A model generated the notes under the pieces. The model saw nothing but the letters and a program-made list of their open reading frames with translations. It had not been told where the DNA came from and made no database searches. Source: Candidatus Helarchaeota archaeon (GTDB lineage Archaea > Asgardarchaeota > Lokiarchaeia > Helarchaeales > HEL-GB-A). From it: DNA of 5,222 nt. The stretch covers positions 1 through 5,222 of the forward strand of contig JABXJU010000262.1 in NCBI GenBank assembly GCA_013375405.1. Direction: 5' to 3'. The position numbers and the translations under genes were made by a program. This document shows, piece after piece, positions 1-5,222 of the stretch. Every line of letters starts with the position of its first letter. Position 1 is the first letter of the stretch.

Positions 1-983
1 TGTATTCCTATCCTGAAGGTAGTATTATCTATCCAACCGACTATAATGGCTATCGATTACCGTATTTAACAATAGAAGGTAATTACGCAGATTTTTCAGT
101 TTTAGAAACTCCCTTATTAGGATTAATTTGTCAGGCCTCTGGAATAGCAACGTCTGCTGCTAGAATACGTAAAATTGCCAACAATAAAATAATTCTTTCC
201 TTTGGTGTTCGACGAATGCATCCCTCTATCTCTCCAATGATAGATTATTCTTGTTATTTAGCTGGCTTAGATGGAGTTTCATGCGTTTTAAGTGCCGAAT
301 TATTGGATGTTCCGCCAAGTGGAACGATTCCACATGCTCTCATTATAGTTTTTGGAGACCAAATCGAAGCTTGGAAAGCATTTGATGAGATTATTTCGTC
401 TGAAGTGCCCCGTATCGCATTATGTGATACATATCGAGACGAACGTGATGAAGTAGTAATGGCCGCAGAAAATGTGGAAAATCTCACAGGGGTTCGATTA
501 GACACCCCTGGAAGTAGAAGGGGCAATTTTTTAAAAATAATAAAGGATTGTAGATGGGAATTGGATTTAAGGGGGCATAAGGATATAAAAATATTTGTTT
601 CCGGGGGAATTGATGAAGAAAGGATAAAAAAATTGACAATACCTGAAGTAGATGGGTTTGGTGTTGGCTCATCTCTCTCAAATGCCCCTACCATCGATTT
701 TGGATTAGATATTATTAGTGTCTTCCGTGATGGGAATTGGGAATACAGCGCAAAACGCGATAGATTGAACGGGCGAAAGAAAGTGTGGCGATGTCAAAAT
801 TGTGTCATTGATCTACTGGCGCTCGAAGATGCAAGTCCCCCACTTTGCCCTAAATGCAAAAAAGAAATGACATCATTATTAATTCCCCTTATTAAAGATG
901 GAAAAATCGTGCGAGATATACCATCTCCACAAAAAATTAGAGAAAAACTACTAAAGTATTTAGATAAGGTTTCTATCGATTAA
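1..983 (+). CDS. pncB: Nicotinate phosphoribosyltransferase, archaeal type, 5'-truncated by window edge
   Basis: The reading frame is open from the left edge (first whole codon at 3), giving 326 visible residues; the family is usually around 390, so roughly 60 N-terminal residues are missing. The enzyme joins nicotinate to PRPP to form nicotinate mononucleotide in cytosolic NAD salvage. Seen in the partial protein: PYLTIEGNYADF early on, SFGVRRMHP around residues 66-74, a GTIPHAL segment near 107-113, DTYRDERDE near 142-150, and the phosphate-binding-like IFVSGGID and GFGVGSSL near 197-223. A C-terminal CxxC...CxxC zinc ribbon uses Cys 264, 267, 282 and 285; a four-cysteine zinc-knuckle-like tail is known in the Thermoplasma enzyme. 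The ATG at 216 is internal, because conserved family sequence continues upstream of it. The gene ends 35 bp before the tRNA-guanine transglycosylase gene, so co-transcription is likely. The family assignment is firm; substrate preference for nicotinate is inferred from family membership. Confidence 0.92.
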   Translation, partial: YSYPEGSIIYPTDYNGYRLPYLTIEGNYADFSVLETPLLGLICQASGIATSAARIRKIANNKIILSFGVRRMHPSISPMIDYSCYLAGLDGVSCVLSAELLDVPPSGTIPHALIIVFGDQIEAWKAFDEIISSEVPRIALCDTYRDERDEVVMAAENVENLTGVRLDTPGSRRGNFLKIIKDCRWELDLRGHKDIKIFVSGGIDEERIKKLTIPEVDGFGVGSSLSNAPTIDFGLDIISVFRDGNWEYSAKRDRLNGRKKVWRCQNCVIDLLALEDASPPLCPKCKKEMTSLLIPLIKDGKIVRDIPSPQKIREKLLKYLDKVSID

Positions 984-1006
984 AAGAATACCTTCTTTGT
1001 AATCTC

Positions 1007-1010
1007 AGGA
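1007..1010 (+). promoter_or_regulatory. Ribosome-binding site (AGGA) of the transglycosylase gene
   Basis: AGGA lies 8 nt before the ATG at 1019 and matches the archaeal anti-Shine-Dalgarno sequence. It supports that ATG as the start. The 35-bp spacer it sits in shows no convincing promoter or terminator. Confidence 0.6.
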
Positions 1011-1018
1011 ATTTAAAA

Positions 1019-2635
1019 ATGTTTGAAATAATTGCACGAGACGCTGCAGGACGGCTAGGACGAATAAAAACATCCCATGGATATGTTTTAACTCCGACCC
1101 TTATGCCTGTCTATAATCCGAATATTCCTATAATTCCTGCAAAGGAATTAGAGCATGAATTTAAAATCCAAATGTTAATTACGAACGCTTATATCATTTA
1201 CCGAACCCCAAAATTACGAGAACAAGCTAACCAAGGGGTTCACACTTTAATTAATTTTCATAAGGCGATCATGACAGACTCCGGCGCCTATCAGGCCTGG
1301 ATGTATAAAAAGGAGTTAGGAGTGACCAATCGCGAAATCATTCAATTTGAAGAAATCCTAGAGCCAGATATTGCTACAATTTTGGATGTATTTACTGAGA
1401 CTAATGACTATGATATAGCTCGGGAGGGTGTATTAAAAACCATCGAAGCCGCAAAGGAATGTATAGAAATTCGCCAAAATGAGAAAATCTTTTGGGCAGC
1501 TCCAATCCAAGGTGGGCAATTTTTAGATTTATTAGAAAATTGCGCAAAACAATTGTCGGGTCTTGATTTTGATGTTCATCCTCTGGGCACCTTAGCACCT
1601 TCTCTTCAAAAATATAATTTCAAACAAGTTGCTGAGACTATTTTAGTGACCAAAAAAAATTTAATTCCATCTCGTCCTTTTCATGGCTTTTCCATCGGCC
1701 ATCCAATATTTTTTGCATTAGCCGTCGCGTTAGGTATTGATCTTTTCGATTCTTCTGCATATGCATTATATGCACGGGACAATCGATATTTGACCGTTAG
1801 TGGTACTCTCCGATTTGAGAATCTTGAAGAATTCCCATGTGTTTGTCCCATTTGCACAAAATTCACCCCTCACGATTTAAAAGAACTGGACAACCGTCAA
1901 CGCGAATATTTACTTGCCAAGCACAATCTGTATATTACAATTGATGAGATTAAACGGATACGTGTTGCTATTCGTGAAAATCGTCTTTGGGAATTAGTAC
2001 AAGAACGAATACGAGCACATCCTACCTTAATTGATGCATTGAATTATATTTTATCAAAATACTCAGAGTTTTTTCTTACATACGATCCAATAACTAAAAA
2101 ATCCGGATTCTTCTATGGTGGTCCTGAATCTCTTCTTCGCCCTGAAGTTAAACGCCATGAAAAAAAACTTGATGAGATATACACACCCCCTCCTAACGCC
2201 CAATTTTTGTTATTAATACCTGATTTAGATATTCGATTTGAAAATTCAACCCAATTTCAAAAATGGTCTGAAATTATTAATCAAAATCCCCATAGAAATC
2301 TAATCCATATATGTTTATATTCCCCAATTTTCGGAATTATTCCCGAAGAACTAAAGGATATTTATCCTTTAACTCAACACGAATATCCTAAAATTTTTGA
2401 TATACACATGACCCTCCACTCTAAAACAGTATTCCAAAAATTTCTTAAAAAACATCAATCCGTCTATAAAAAAATCTATATCTTCCGTCCTAAAACTTAT
2501 TACGATACTAATGGCAATAAAAAAGATTTAATTTCACATTCTATTGATGAAATAATTAAAGATTTTGAGAAAAAATTCATCATATTTAATTCTATTGAAC
2601 AGTTAAAAAAAGAATTAGATCGGTTATTAGAATAA
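1019..2635 (+). CDS. tgtA: Archaeosine-type tRNA-guanine transglycosylase, no visible PUA domain
   Basis: This 538-residue enzyme should exchange guanine for preQ0 at position 15 in the D-loop of archaeal tRNAs, the first tRNA-bound step to archaeosine. Catalytic-domain landmarks are clear. DSGAYQ (87-92) includes the base-binding Asp, followed by VTNREII (102-108). PIQGG is at 162-166. DLFDSSAYALYARD (241-254) carries the likely nucleophile Asp244. The zinc site is CVCPIC (Cys 274, 276, 279) plus His302 in KHNLY. After about residue 390 there is an accessory region with SPIFGIIPEELKDIYP (435-450), resembling the C1/ArcS-like domain of archaeal enzymes. The last 80 residues are Lys-rich and helical, and I see no PUA-like motif. 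The full-length Pyrococcus protein ends in a PUA domain; other archaea keep it on a separate polypeptide. The start follows AGGA at 8 nt, and the N-terminus (FEIIARDAAGRLGRI) aligns with family starts. It probably shares a transcript with the upstream pncB. Confidence 0.93.
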   Translation: MFEIIARDAAGRLGRIKTSHGYVLTPTLMPVYNPNIPIIPAKELEHEFKIQMLITNAYIIYRTPKLREQANQGVHTLINFHKAIMTDSGAYQAWMYKKELGVTNREIIQFEEILEPDIATILDVFTETNDYDIAREGVLKTIEAAKECIEIRQNEKIFWAAPIQGGQFLDLLENCAKQLSGLDFDVHPLGTLAPSLQKYNFKQVAETILVTKKNLIPSRPFHGFSIGHPIFFALAVALGIDLFDSSAYALYARDNRYLTVSGTLRFENLEEFPCVCPICTKFTPHDLKELDNRQREYLLAKHNLYITIDEIKRIRVAIRENRLWELVQERIRAHPTLIDALNYILSKYSEFFLTYDPITKKSGFFYGGPESLLRPEVKRHEKKLDEIYTPPPNAQFLLLIPDLDIRFENSTQFQKWSEIINQNPHRNLIHICLYSPIFGIIPEELKDIYPLTQHEYPKIFDIHMTLHSKTVFQKFLKKHQSVYKKIYIFRPKTYYDTNGNKKDLISHSIDEIIKDFEKKFIIFNSIEQLKKELDRLLE

Positions 2636-2673
2636 TTAAATTAATTTATATTTGGATCTTTAATATCAGCGGA

Positions 2674-2685
2674 TTTTTAAGTTTT
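2674..2685 (+). terminator. Possible T-tract terminator after the transglycosylase gene
   Basis: T5 at 2674-2678 and T4 at 2682-2685 lie about 40 bp after the transglycosylase stop. Archaeal RNA polymerase can terminate on T-runs without a hairpin. The surrounding spacer is so AT-rich that such runs are expected by chance, so this is only a candidate. Confidence 0.3.
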
Positions 2686-2720
2686 AATAATAATTTCTTA
2701 CCTAATCTATTTTATAATAA

Positions 2721-2736
2721 AAATCATATATGATTT
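2721..2736. repeat. Perfect 16-bp palindrome upstream of the Sm-like gene
   Basis: AAATCATATATGATTT equals its own reverse complement, centred between 2728 and 2729. It ends 73 bp before the Sm-like start codon and about 10 bp upstream of a TATA-like tract. A symmetric site at this place could be an operator for a dimeric helix-turn-helix regulator. It is AT-rich in an AT-rich spacer, so chance is possible; the two G/C pairs are part of the symmetry. Confidence 0.4.
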
Positions 2737-2745
2737 AAATCCATA

Positions 2746-2757
2746 ATTTTTAAAAAT
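2746..2757 (+). promoter_or_regulatory. Candidate TATA box for the lsm-rpo8 transcript
   Basis: ATTTTTAAAAAT is a TATA-like tract 52 bp before the Sm-like ATG. Initiation about 25 bp downstream would give a leader of roughly 25-30 nt containing the GGAG ribosome-binding site. The 174-bp spacer (2636-2809) is the longest in the window, which argues for a promoter here. Several other A/T tracts would score similarly, including 2781-2790, which is too close to the ATG. The choice is uncertain. Confidence 0.3.
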
Positions 2758-2795
2758 CTTCTTTTGAAATTATTCTTAAATTAAATATATTACTT

Positions 2796-2799
2796 GGAG
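2796..2799 (+). promoter_or_regulatory. Ribosome-binding site (GGAG) of the Sm-like gene
   Basis: GGAG ends 10 nt before the ATG at 2810 and fixes that start. The chaperonin gene downstream has the same 10-nt spacing. Confidence 0.65.
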
Positions 2800-2809
2800 A
2801 ACTTGAAAA

Positions 2810-3259
2810 ATGAGCAGAGTTGCAGAAGGTAAGTTCTTTTCGGAATTTACCAAAATGCTAAATTCCAGAGTGAGAATCATAACAAACACAAAAACATATA
2901 CAGGAGCACTCATTGGATACGACCGCGATACTATGACTATTTGCTTAAAAGATGCCATGGATACGGAGGGCATTAAATATAACAAAATCATAATTTATGG
3001 CCAAACCATCCATGAAATCATTGAAACTAAAAAAGCTTTTAATTTAAAGCGATTAGCAGAAGATCTTCAAGCTATTTTCCCCCGTGGAGAAGTGAAATTA
3101 GATACGGAAGCTGATGCAATTATTGTGCTGAATAAAATCAAAGTTACTGAAAAAGGTGTGCAAGGCAGTGGACCTTTAGCAGAACGCGTTCGTAATGTCT
3201 ATAATAAATTCATAGAGCAAATGGAAGCTGGAGAAGAAGAAGAAATGGAAGAAGAATAA
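2810..3259 (+). CDS. Sm-like (LSm) archaeal protein with C-terminal domain and acidic tail
   Basis: The 149-residue product starts with an Sm fold. Sm1 is about residues 9-49 (FFSEFTKMLNSRVRIIT, then TGALIGYDRDTMTICLKDA) and Sm2 is about 57-72 (YNKIIIYGQTIHEIIE). The Sm2 has I-Y-G where the classic motif has R-G. Sm-like proteins form RNA-binding rings, often on U-rich RNA. Residues 77-138 form a second conserved-looking domain containing KIKVTEKGVQGSGPLAERVRN. A C-terminal domain of this kind is known in a subset of archaeal Sm proteins (SmAP3-like, Pfam Lsm_C from memory), with unclear function. The last ten residues are almost all Glu, read from a purine-rich tract. A typical single-domain archaeal Sm protein is about 75-90 residues, so the extra length is real and is explained by this domain. 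The probable rpo8 gene begins 38 bp downstream, and co-transcription is likely. Confidence 0.87.
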   Translation: MSRVAEGKFFSEFTKMLNSRVRIITNTKTYTGALIGYDRDTMTICLKDAMDTEGIKYNKIIIYGQTIHEIIETKKAFNLKRLAEDLQAIFPRGEVKLDTEADAIIVLNKIKVTEKGVQGSGPLAERVRNVYNKFIEQMEAGEEEEMEEE

Positions 3260-3297
3260 GAAATTAATCATAAACTTCTATTGTATTCAATAAAAAG

Positions 3298-3654
3298 ATG
3301 GTATATATGCTTGAATTAATTGGAACTATTGAAAAAATAGAAAAATCTAGTATCAGTAACGTTGATTTAATCTTCATAAACACTGAAAAAAACCAAACTC
3401 AAATGAGATTGGAATTGGTAAACGAGATTAATCCCTTTAAAGAAGATGAAACTGTGAAAATAATTTTTGATACTAAACCAGCATCAAAGAATGATCAGAA
3501 ATTGGTCTTAAATGCCTATATCTATTCTATAAGTAAAGTCCAAGCAATTAATAATATCATTATTAGTATTGGAGGGTTGCAACTAAAAATTGAAACCCCT
3601 AAAGAGTATGATGATTTTAAGATAAAGAAAGAAATCAACATTCAATTTTATTAA
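3298..3654 (+). CDS. rpo8: Probable DNA-directed RNA polymerase subunit Rpo8 (RpoG, RPB8 homologue)
   Basis: This 118-residue, beta-strand-rich protein has no catalytic motif, signal peptide or membrane segment. I read it as Rpo8 from the pattern of the whole chain. An N-terminal strand pair (IGTIEKIEKSSISNVDLI, 8-25) is followed by MRLELVNEINPFKEDETVKIIF (36-57), matching the RPB8 pattern of a strand, an I-N/N-I turn and an acidic 'D/E-x-V/F' strand. Next come NAYIYSI (72-78), the counterpart of RPB8's YGKVYRI, and ISIGGLQLKI (89-98), the counterpart of its VSYGGLLMRL. The chain ends DDFKIKKEINIQFY, like RPB8's terminal strand. Crenarchaeal Rpo8 is of similar size, while eukaryotic RPB8 is about 150 residues. 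The subunit is a small OB-like part of RNA polymerase bound to the large subunit. The start is uncertain: neither ATG 3298 nor ATG 3307 (Met4) has a clear ribosome-binding site. It lies between the Sm-like and chaperonin genes. A different OB-fold protein is the main alternative. Confidence 0.7.
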   Translation: MVYMLELIGTIEKIEKSSISNVDLIFINTEKNQTQMRLELVNEINPFKEDETVKIIFDTKPASKNDQKLVLNAYIYSISKVQAINNIIISIGGLQLKIETPKEYDDFKIKKEINIQFY

Positions 3655-3669
3655 TATAATTGATTCTGA

Positions 3670-3680
3670 TTTTTAAAATT
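3670..3680 (+). promoter_or_regulatory. T/A tract: candidate chaperonin TATA box or weak terminator
   Basis: TTTTTAAAATT lies about 40 bp before the chaperonin ATG in the 62-bp spacer after rpo8. Initiation about 25 bp downstream would fall near 3697-3705 and give a very short leader. The T5 run could instead act as a terminator for the lsm-rpo8 transcript. Sequence alone does not separate these readings. Confidence 0.3.
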
Positions 3681-3688
3681 CTAAAAAA

Positions 3689-3718
3689 ATGTGGGCGGTA
3701 CAGAGGCTAATCCCGCAT
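3689..3718 (+). promoter_or_regulatory. Inverted repeat / RNA hairpin spanning the chaperonin translation start
   Basis: ATGTGGG (3689-3695) can pair with CCCGCAT (3712-3718): seven pairs, six Watson-Crick and one U.G wobble, closing a 16-nt loop. The loop contains the GAGG ribosome-binding site (3703-3706), and the right arm includes the A and U of the start codon. The segment is strikingly GC-rich beside the A/T-only sequence just upstream. It could tune chaperonin translation, but only if the transcript begins upstream of 3689. Confidence 0.45.
3703..3706 (+). promoter_or_regulatory. Ribosome-binding site (GAGG) of the chaperonin gene
   Basis: GAGG ends 10 nt before ATG 3717. An in-frame TAA at 3708-3710 rules out any earlier start, so 3717 is the earliest possible ATG. 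Confidence 0.65.
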
Positions 3719-5222
3719 GAAACTGGTTAAAAAGTCCCCCTTAATTTTAAAGGAAGGTAGTAAAAGAACTGAAGGCGAAGAGGCAGTAAGGGTAAATATA
3801 ACTGCCGCTAAAGTTATTGGCGAAACCGTAAGAAGCACACTCGGGCCACGGGGAATGGATAAAATGCTGGTGGATCGTCTGGGAGGGATCGTCATTACAA
3901 ATGATGGTGCAACTATCCTTGAAGAAATCGATGTCCGCCACCCGGCTGCTAAAATTATGGTCGAAATTGCGAGAACACAGGATAGCGAGGTTGGAGATGG
4001 TACAACCACAGCTGTTTTATTAGCAACTGAATTATTAACTCAAGCTGAAAAATTATTAACAGTAAAAATTCATCCTAACACTATTATAAACGGTTACAAG
4101 AAAGCTCTCGCCAAATCTCAGGAAATCCTTCAAGATTTAGCTCTACCAATTACATTAGATAACCATGAAATCTTAAAGAAAATTGCAAAAAGTGCAATTA
4201 ATAGTAAATTATTGAGGGATAAGGAAGAATATTTTGCAAATATTGCAGTTCAGAGTATTTTGAAAATCCAAGAGATTCGAGATAATTCATCCTATGCAGA
4301 TATTGAAAAGATTCAGATTGTAAAACATCAGGGTACTAGTCTATCGGATACTATTATGGTTGATGGTATTATTCTCGAAAAGGAGATTGAACATCCTCTC
4401 ATGATTAAAAAAGTGGATAATGCAAAAATTGCCCTCCTCAATATGCCACTTGAAATTGAAAAAACGAAATTTGATACTGAAATTAGAATTACAAATCCTT
4501 ATCAAATCAAATCTTATTTAGATGAGGAAGAGGACATTCTTCGGAGTATGGTAAAAAAAATTCGTGATGTGGGTGCTAATGTTGTAATATCTCAAAAAGG
4601 CATGACATTATTAGTGGAGCATCTCTTAGCAAAAAATAAAATTTTAGCTATTAAACGAATTAAAAAGAAAGAAATGATGAAAATTCGAAGAGCTGTTGGC
4701 GGAAAGGTAGTATCAGGTTTAGAAGACCTTACTCCCGAGCTATTAGGGGACGCAGGACAAATCGAAGAAAAAATGATTGGAACTAAAAAAATGATCTTTA
4801 TTGAAGATTGCCAAAATCCTCGCTCAGTGAGTATTTTAATACGAGGGAGCATCGAACACTTATTACATGAAGTAGAACGGACTTTAATTGATGCAATGTC
4901 TGTAGTAGCTGACATTGTGAAGAACAACAAATATATTACTGGGGGAGGTAGCTTAGAGATAGAATTAGCAAAAAAATTAAGACAATATGCAAATAAAATT
5001 GGAGGTAGAGAACAACTCGCAATAGAAGCTTTTGCCGATACACTCGAAACTATTCCAAAGACTTTAGCTGGAAATGCAGGCTATGATCCCATTGATATTA
5101 TTGTAGAACTACGTGCAAAACACCACTCATCAGAAAATAAATATTATGGGTTTGAGGTTTTTACTGGAAAAGTTCTTGATATGAAAGAATTTGGTGTATT
5201 AGAGCCATTACTTGTGAAACTG
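3717..5222 (+). CDS. thsA: Thermosome subunit (group II chaperonin), 3'-truncated by window edge
   Basis: The frame is open from ATG 3717 to the right edge: 502 residues, with about 40 missing from the usual 540-550. The protein should assemble into a double-ring cytosolic ATPase that folds proteins in a chamber closed by its own helical protrusions. Equatorial ATP-binding motifs are intact: [13 protein letters not shown] (41-53), [10 protein letters not shown] (61-70) and [15 protein letters not shown] (93-107). In the C-terminal half, [11 protein letters not shown] (391-401), [14 protein letters not shown] (408-421), [16 protein letters not shown] (429-444) and [16 protein letters not shown] (454-469) follow the family order. 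Residues about 256-293 ([18 protein letters not shown] onward) form the apical protrusion region, followed by the apical-domain helix. The usual GGGA is GGGS here. The start follows GAGG at 10 nt, with a stop codon just upstream. The gene symbol is generic, since archaea often hold several thermosome paralogues and I cannot tell which this is. Confidence 0.96.
   Translation, partial: MKLVKKSPLILKEGSKRTEGEEAVRVNITAAKVIGETVRSTLGPRGMDKMLVDRLGGIVITNDGATILEEIDVRHPAAKIMVEIARTQDSEVGDGTTTAVLLATELLTQAEKLLTVKIHPNTIINGYKKALAKSQEILQDLALPITLDNHEILKKIAKSAINSKLLRDKEEYFANIAVQSILKIQEIRDNSSYADIEKIQIVKHQGTSLSDTIMVDGIILEKEIEHPLMIKKVDNAKIALLNMPLEIEKTKFDTEIRITNPYQIKSYLDEEEDILRSMVKKIRDVGANVVISQKGMTLLVEHLLAKNKILAIKRIKKKEMMKIRRAVGGKVVSGLEDLTPELLGDAGQIEEKMIGTKKMIFIEDCQNPRSVSILIRGSIEHLLHEVERTLIDAMSVVADIVKNNKYITGGGSLEIELAKKLRQYANKIGGREQLAIEAFADTLETIPKTLAGNAGYDPIDIIVELRAKHHSSENKYYGFEVFTGKVLDMKEFGVLEPLLVKL

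Noticed and set aside
487..510. 7-bp perfect inverted repeat (CAGGGGT...ACCCCTG), with a GGTTCGATTA stretch that recalls a tRNA T-arm
   Set aside because: It lies in conserved coding sequence (TGVRLDTPG), and no acceptor, D or anticodon arm can be drawn around it. It is probably a by-product of codon choice.
254..694. Minus-strand frames at 254-694 and 484-681
   Set aside because: They lie wholly inside the phosphoribosyltransferase gene, and their translations look like no known family. They are shadows of the real coding strand.
216..983. ATG at 216 as the start of the nicotinate phosphoribosyltransferase gene
   Set aside because: The same frame is open back to position 3 and encodes conserved family sequence, including the SFGVRR part of a motif that straddles this ATG.
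1401..1866. Minus-strand frames at 1401-1598 and 1681-1866
   Set aside because: They are antisense to the conserved catalytic region of the transglycosylase, with no ribosome-binding site or recognisable product.
2776..2991. Minus-strand frame over the start of the Sm-like gene
   Set aside because: It is hydrophobic only because it is the complement of the Sm domain coding sequence. Nothing in it suggests a membrane protein.
3230..3256. Purine-rich GAA repeat tract
   Set aside because: It is explained by the polyglutamate tail of the Sm-like protein. It is too short and irregular to call a microsatellite or regulatory element.
3707..4009. Minus-strand frames inside the chaperonin gene (3707-4009, 3747-3941, 4592-4930)
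   Set aside because: They are antisense to strongly conserved chaperonin motifs on the + strand, which is open to the window edge.

Overview
This is an AT-rich archaeal chromosome segment carrying five genes, all on the + strand, and nothing that looks like a mobile element, CRISPR array or tRNA/rRNA gene. Every recognisable product is of archaeal type: an archaeal nicotinate phosphoribosyltransferase with a zinc-ribbon tail, an archaeosine-type tRNA-guanine transglycosylase, an Sm-like protein with an archaeal C-terminal domain, a probable RNA polymerase subunit Rpo8 (RpoG, the RPB8 counterpart) and a group II chaperonin. Rpo8 is known from Crenarchaeota, Korarchaeota and Asgard archaea (plus eukaryotic RPB8). 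With the low GC and the Lys/Asn/Ile-rich proteins, this suggests an Asgard (for example Lokiarchaeota-like) or other TACK/Asgard genome. That placement is inference; the window has no phylogenetic marker I could test.

Layout. Positions 1-983 hold the 3' part of the nicotinate phosphoribosyltransferase gene (NAD salvage), cut by the left edge. After a 35-bp gap, 1019-2635 encodes the transglycosylase that inserts preQ0 at position 15 of tRNA on the way to archaeosine. The two probably share a transcript. A 174-bp, very AT-rich spacer (2636-2809) follows, with T-tracts, a perfect 16-bp palindrome and a TATA-like tract; it is the most likely boundary between transcription units.

The second unit starts with the Sm-like protein (2810-3259). 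Thirty-eight bp later comes the small protein I read as Rpo8 (3298-3654), and 62 bp later the chaperonin (thermosome) gene at 3717, which runs off the right edge. The chaperonin start is fixed by an in-frame stop 9 bp upstream and a GAGG ribosome-binding site. That site lies in the loop of a 7-bp inverted repeat whose right arm includes the first two bases of the AUG.

Functionally, the right-hand genes are core information-processing and protein-folding machinery (RNA binding, transcription, chaperonin), and the left-hand pair are nucleotide and tRNA-modification enzymes. No wholly new system is evident. The points most worth a second look are the cryptic Rpo8 candidate, the chaperonin leader hairpin, the lack of a visible PUA domain in the transglycosylase, and the palindrome before the Sm-like gene.
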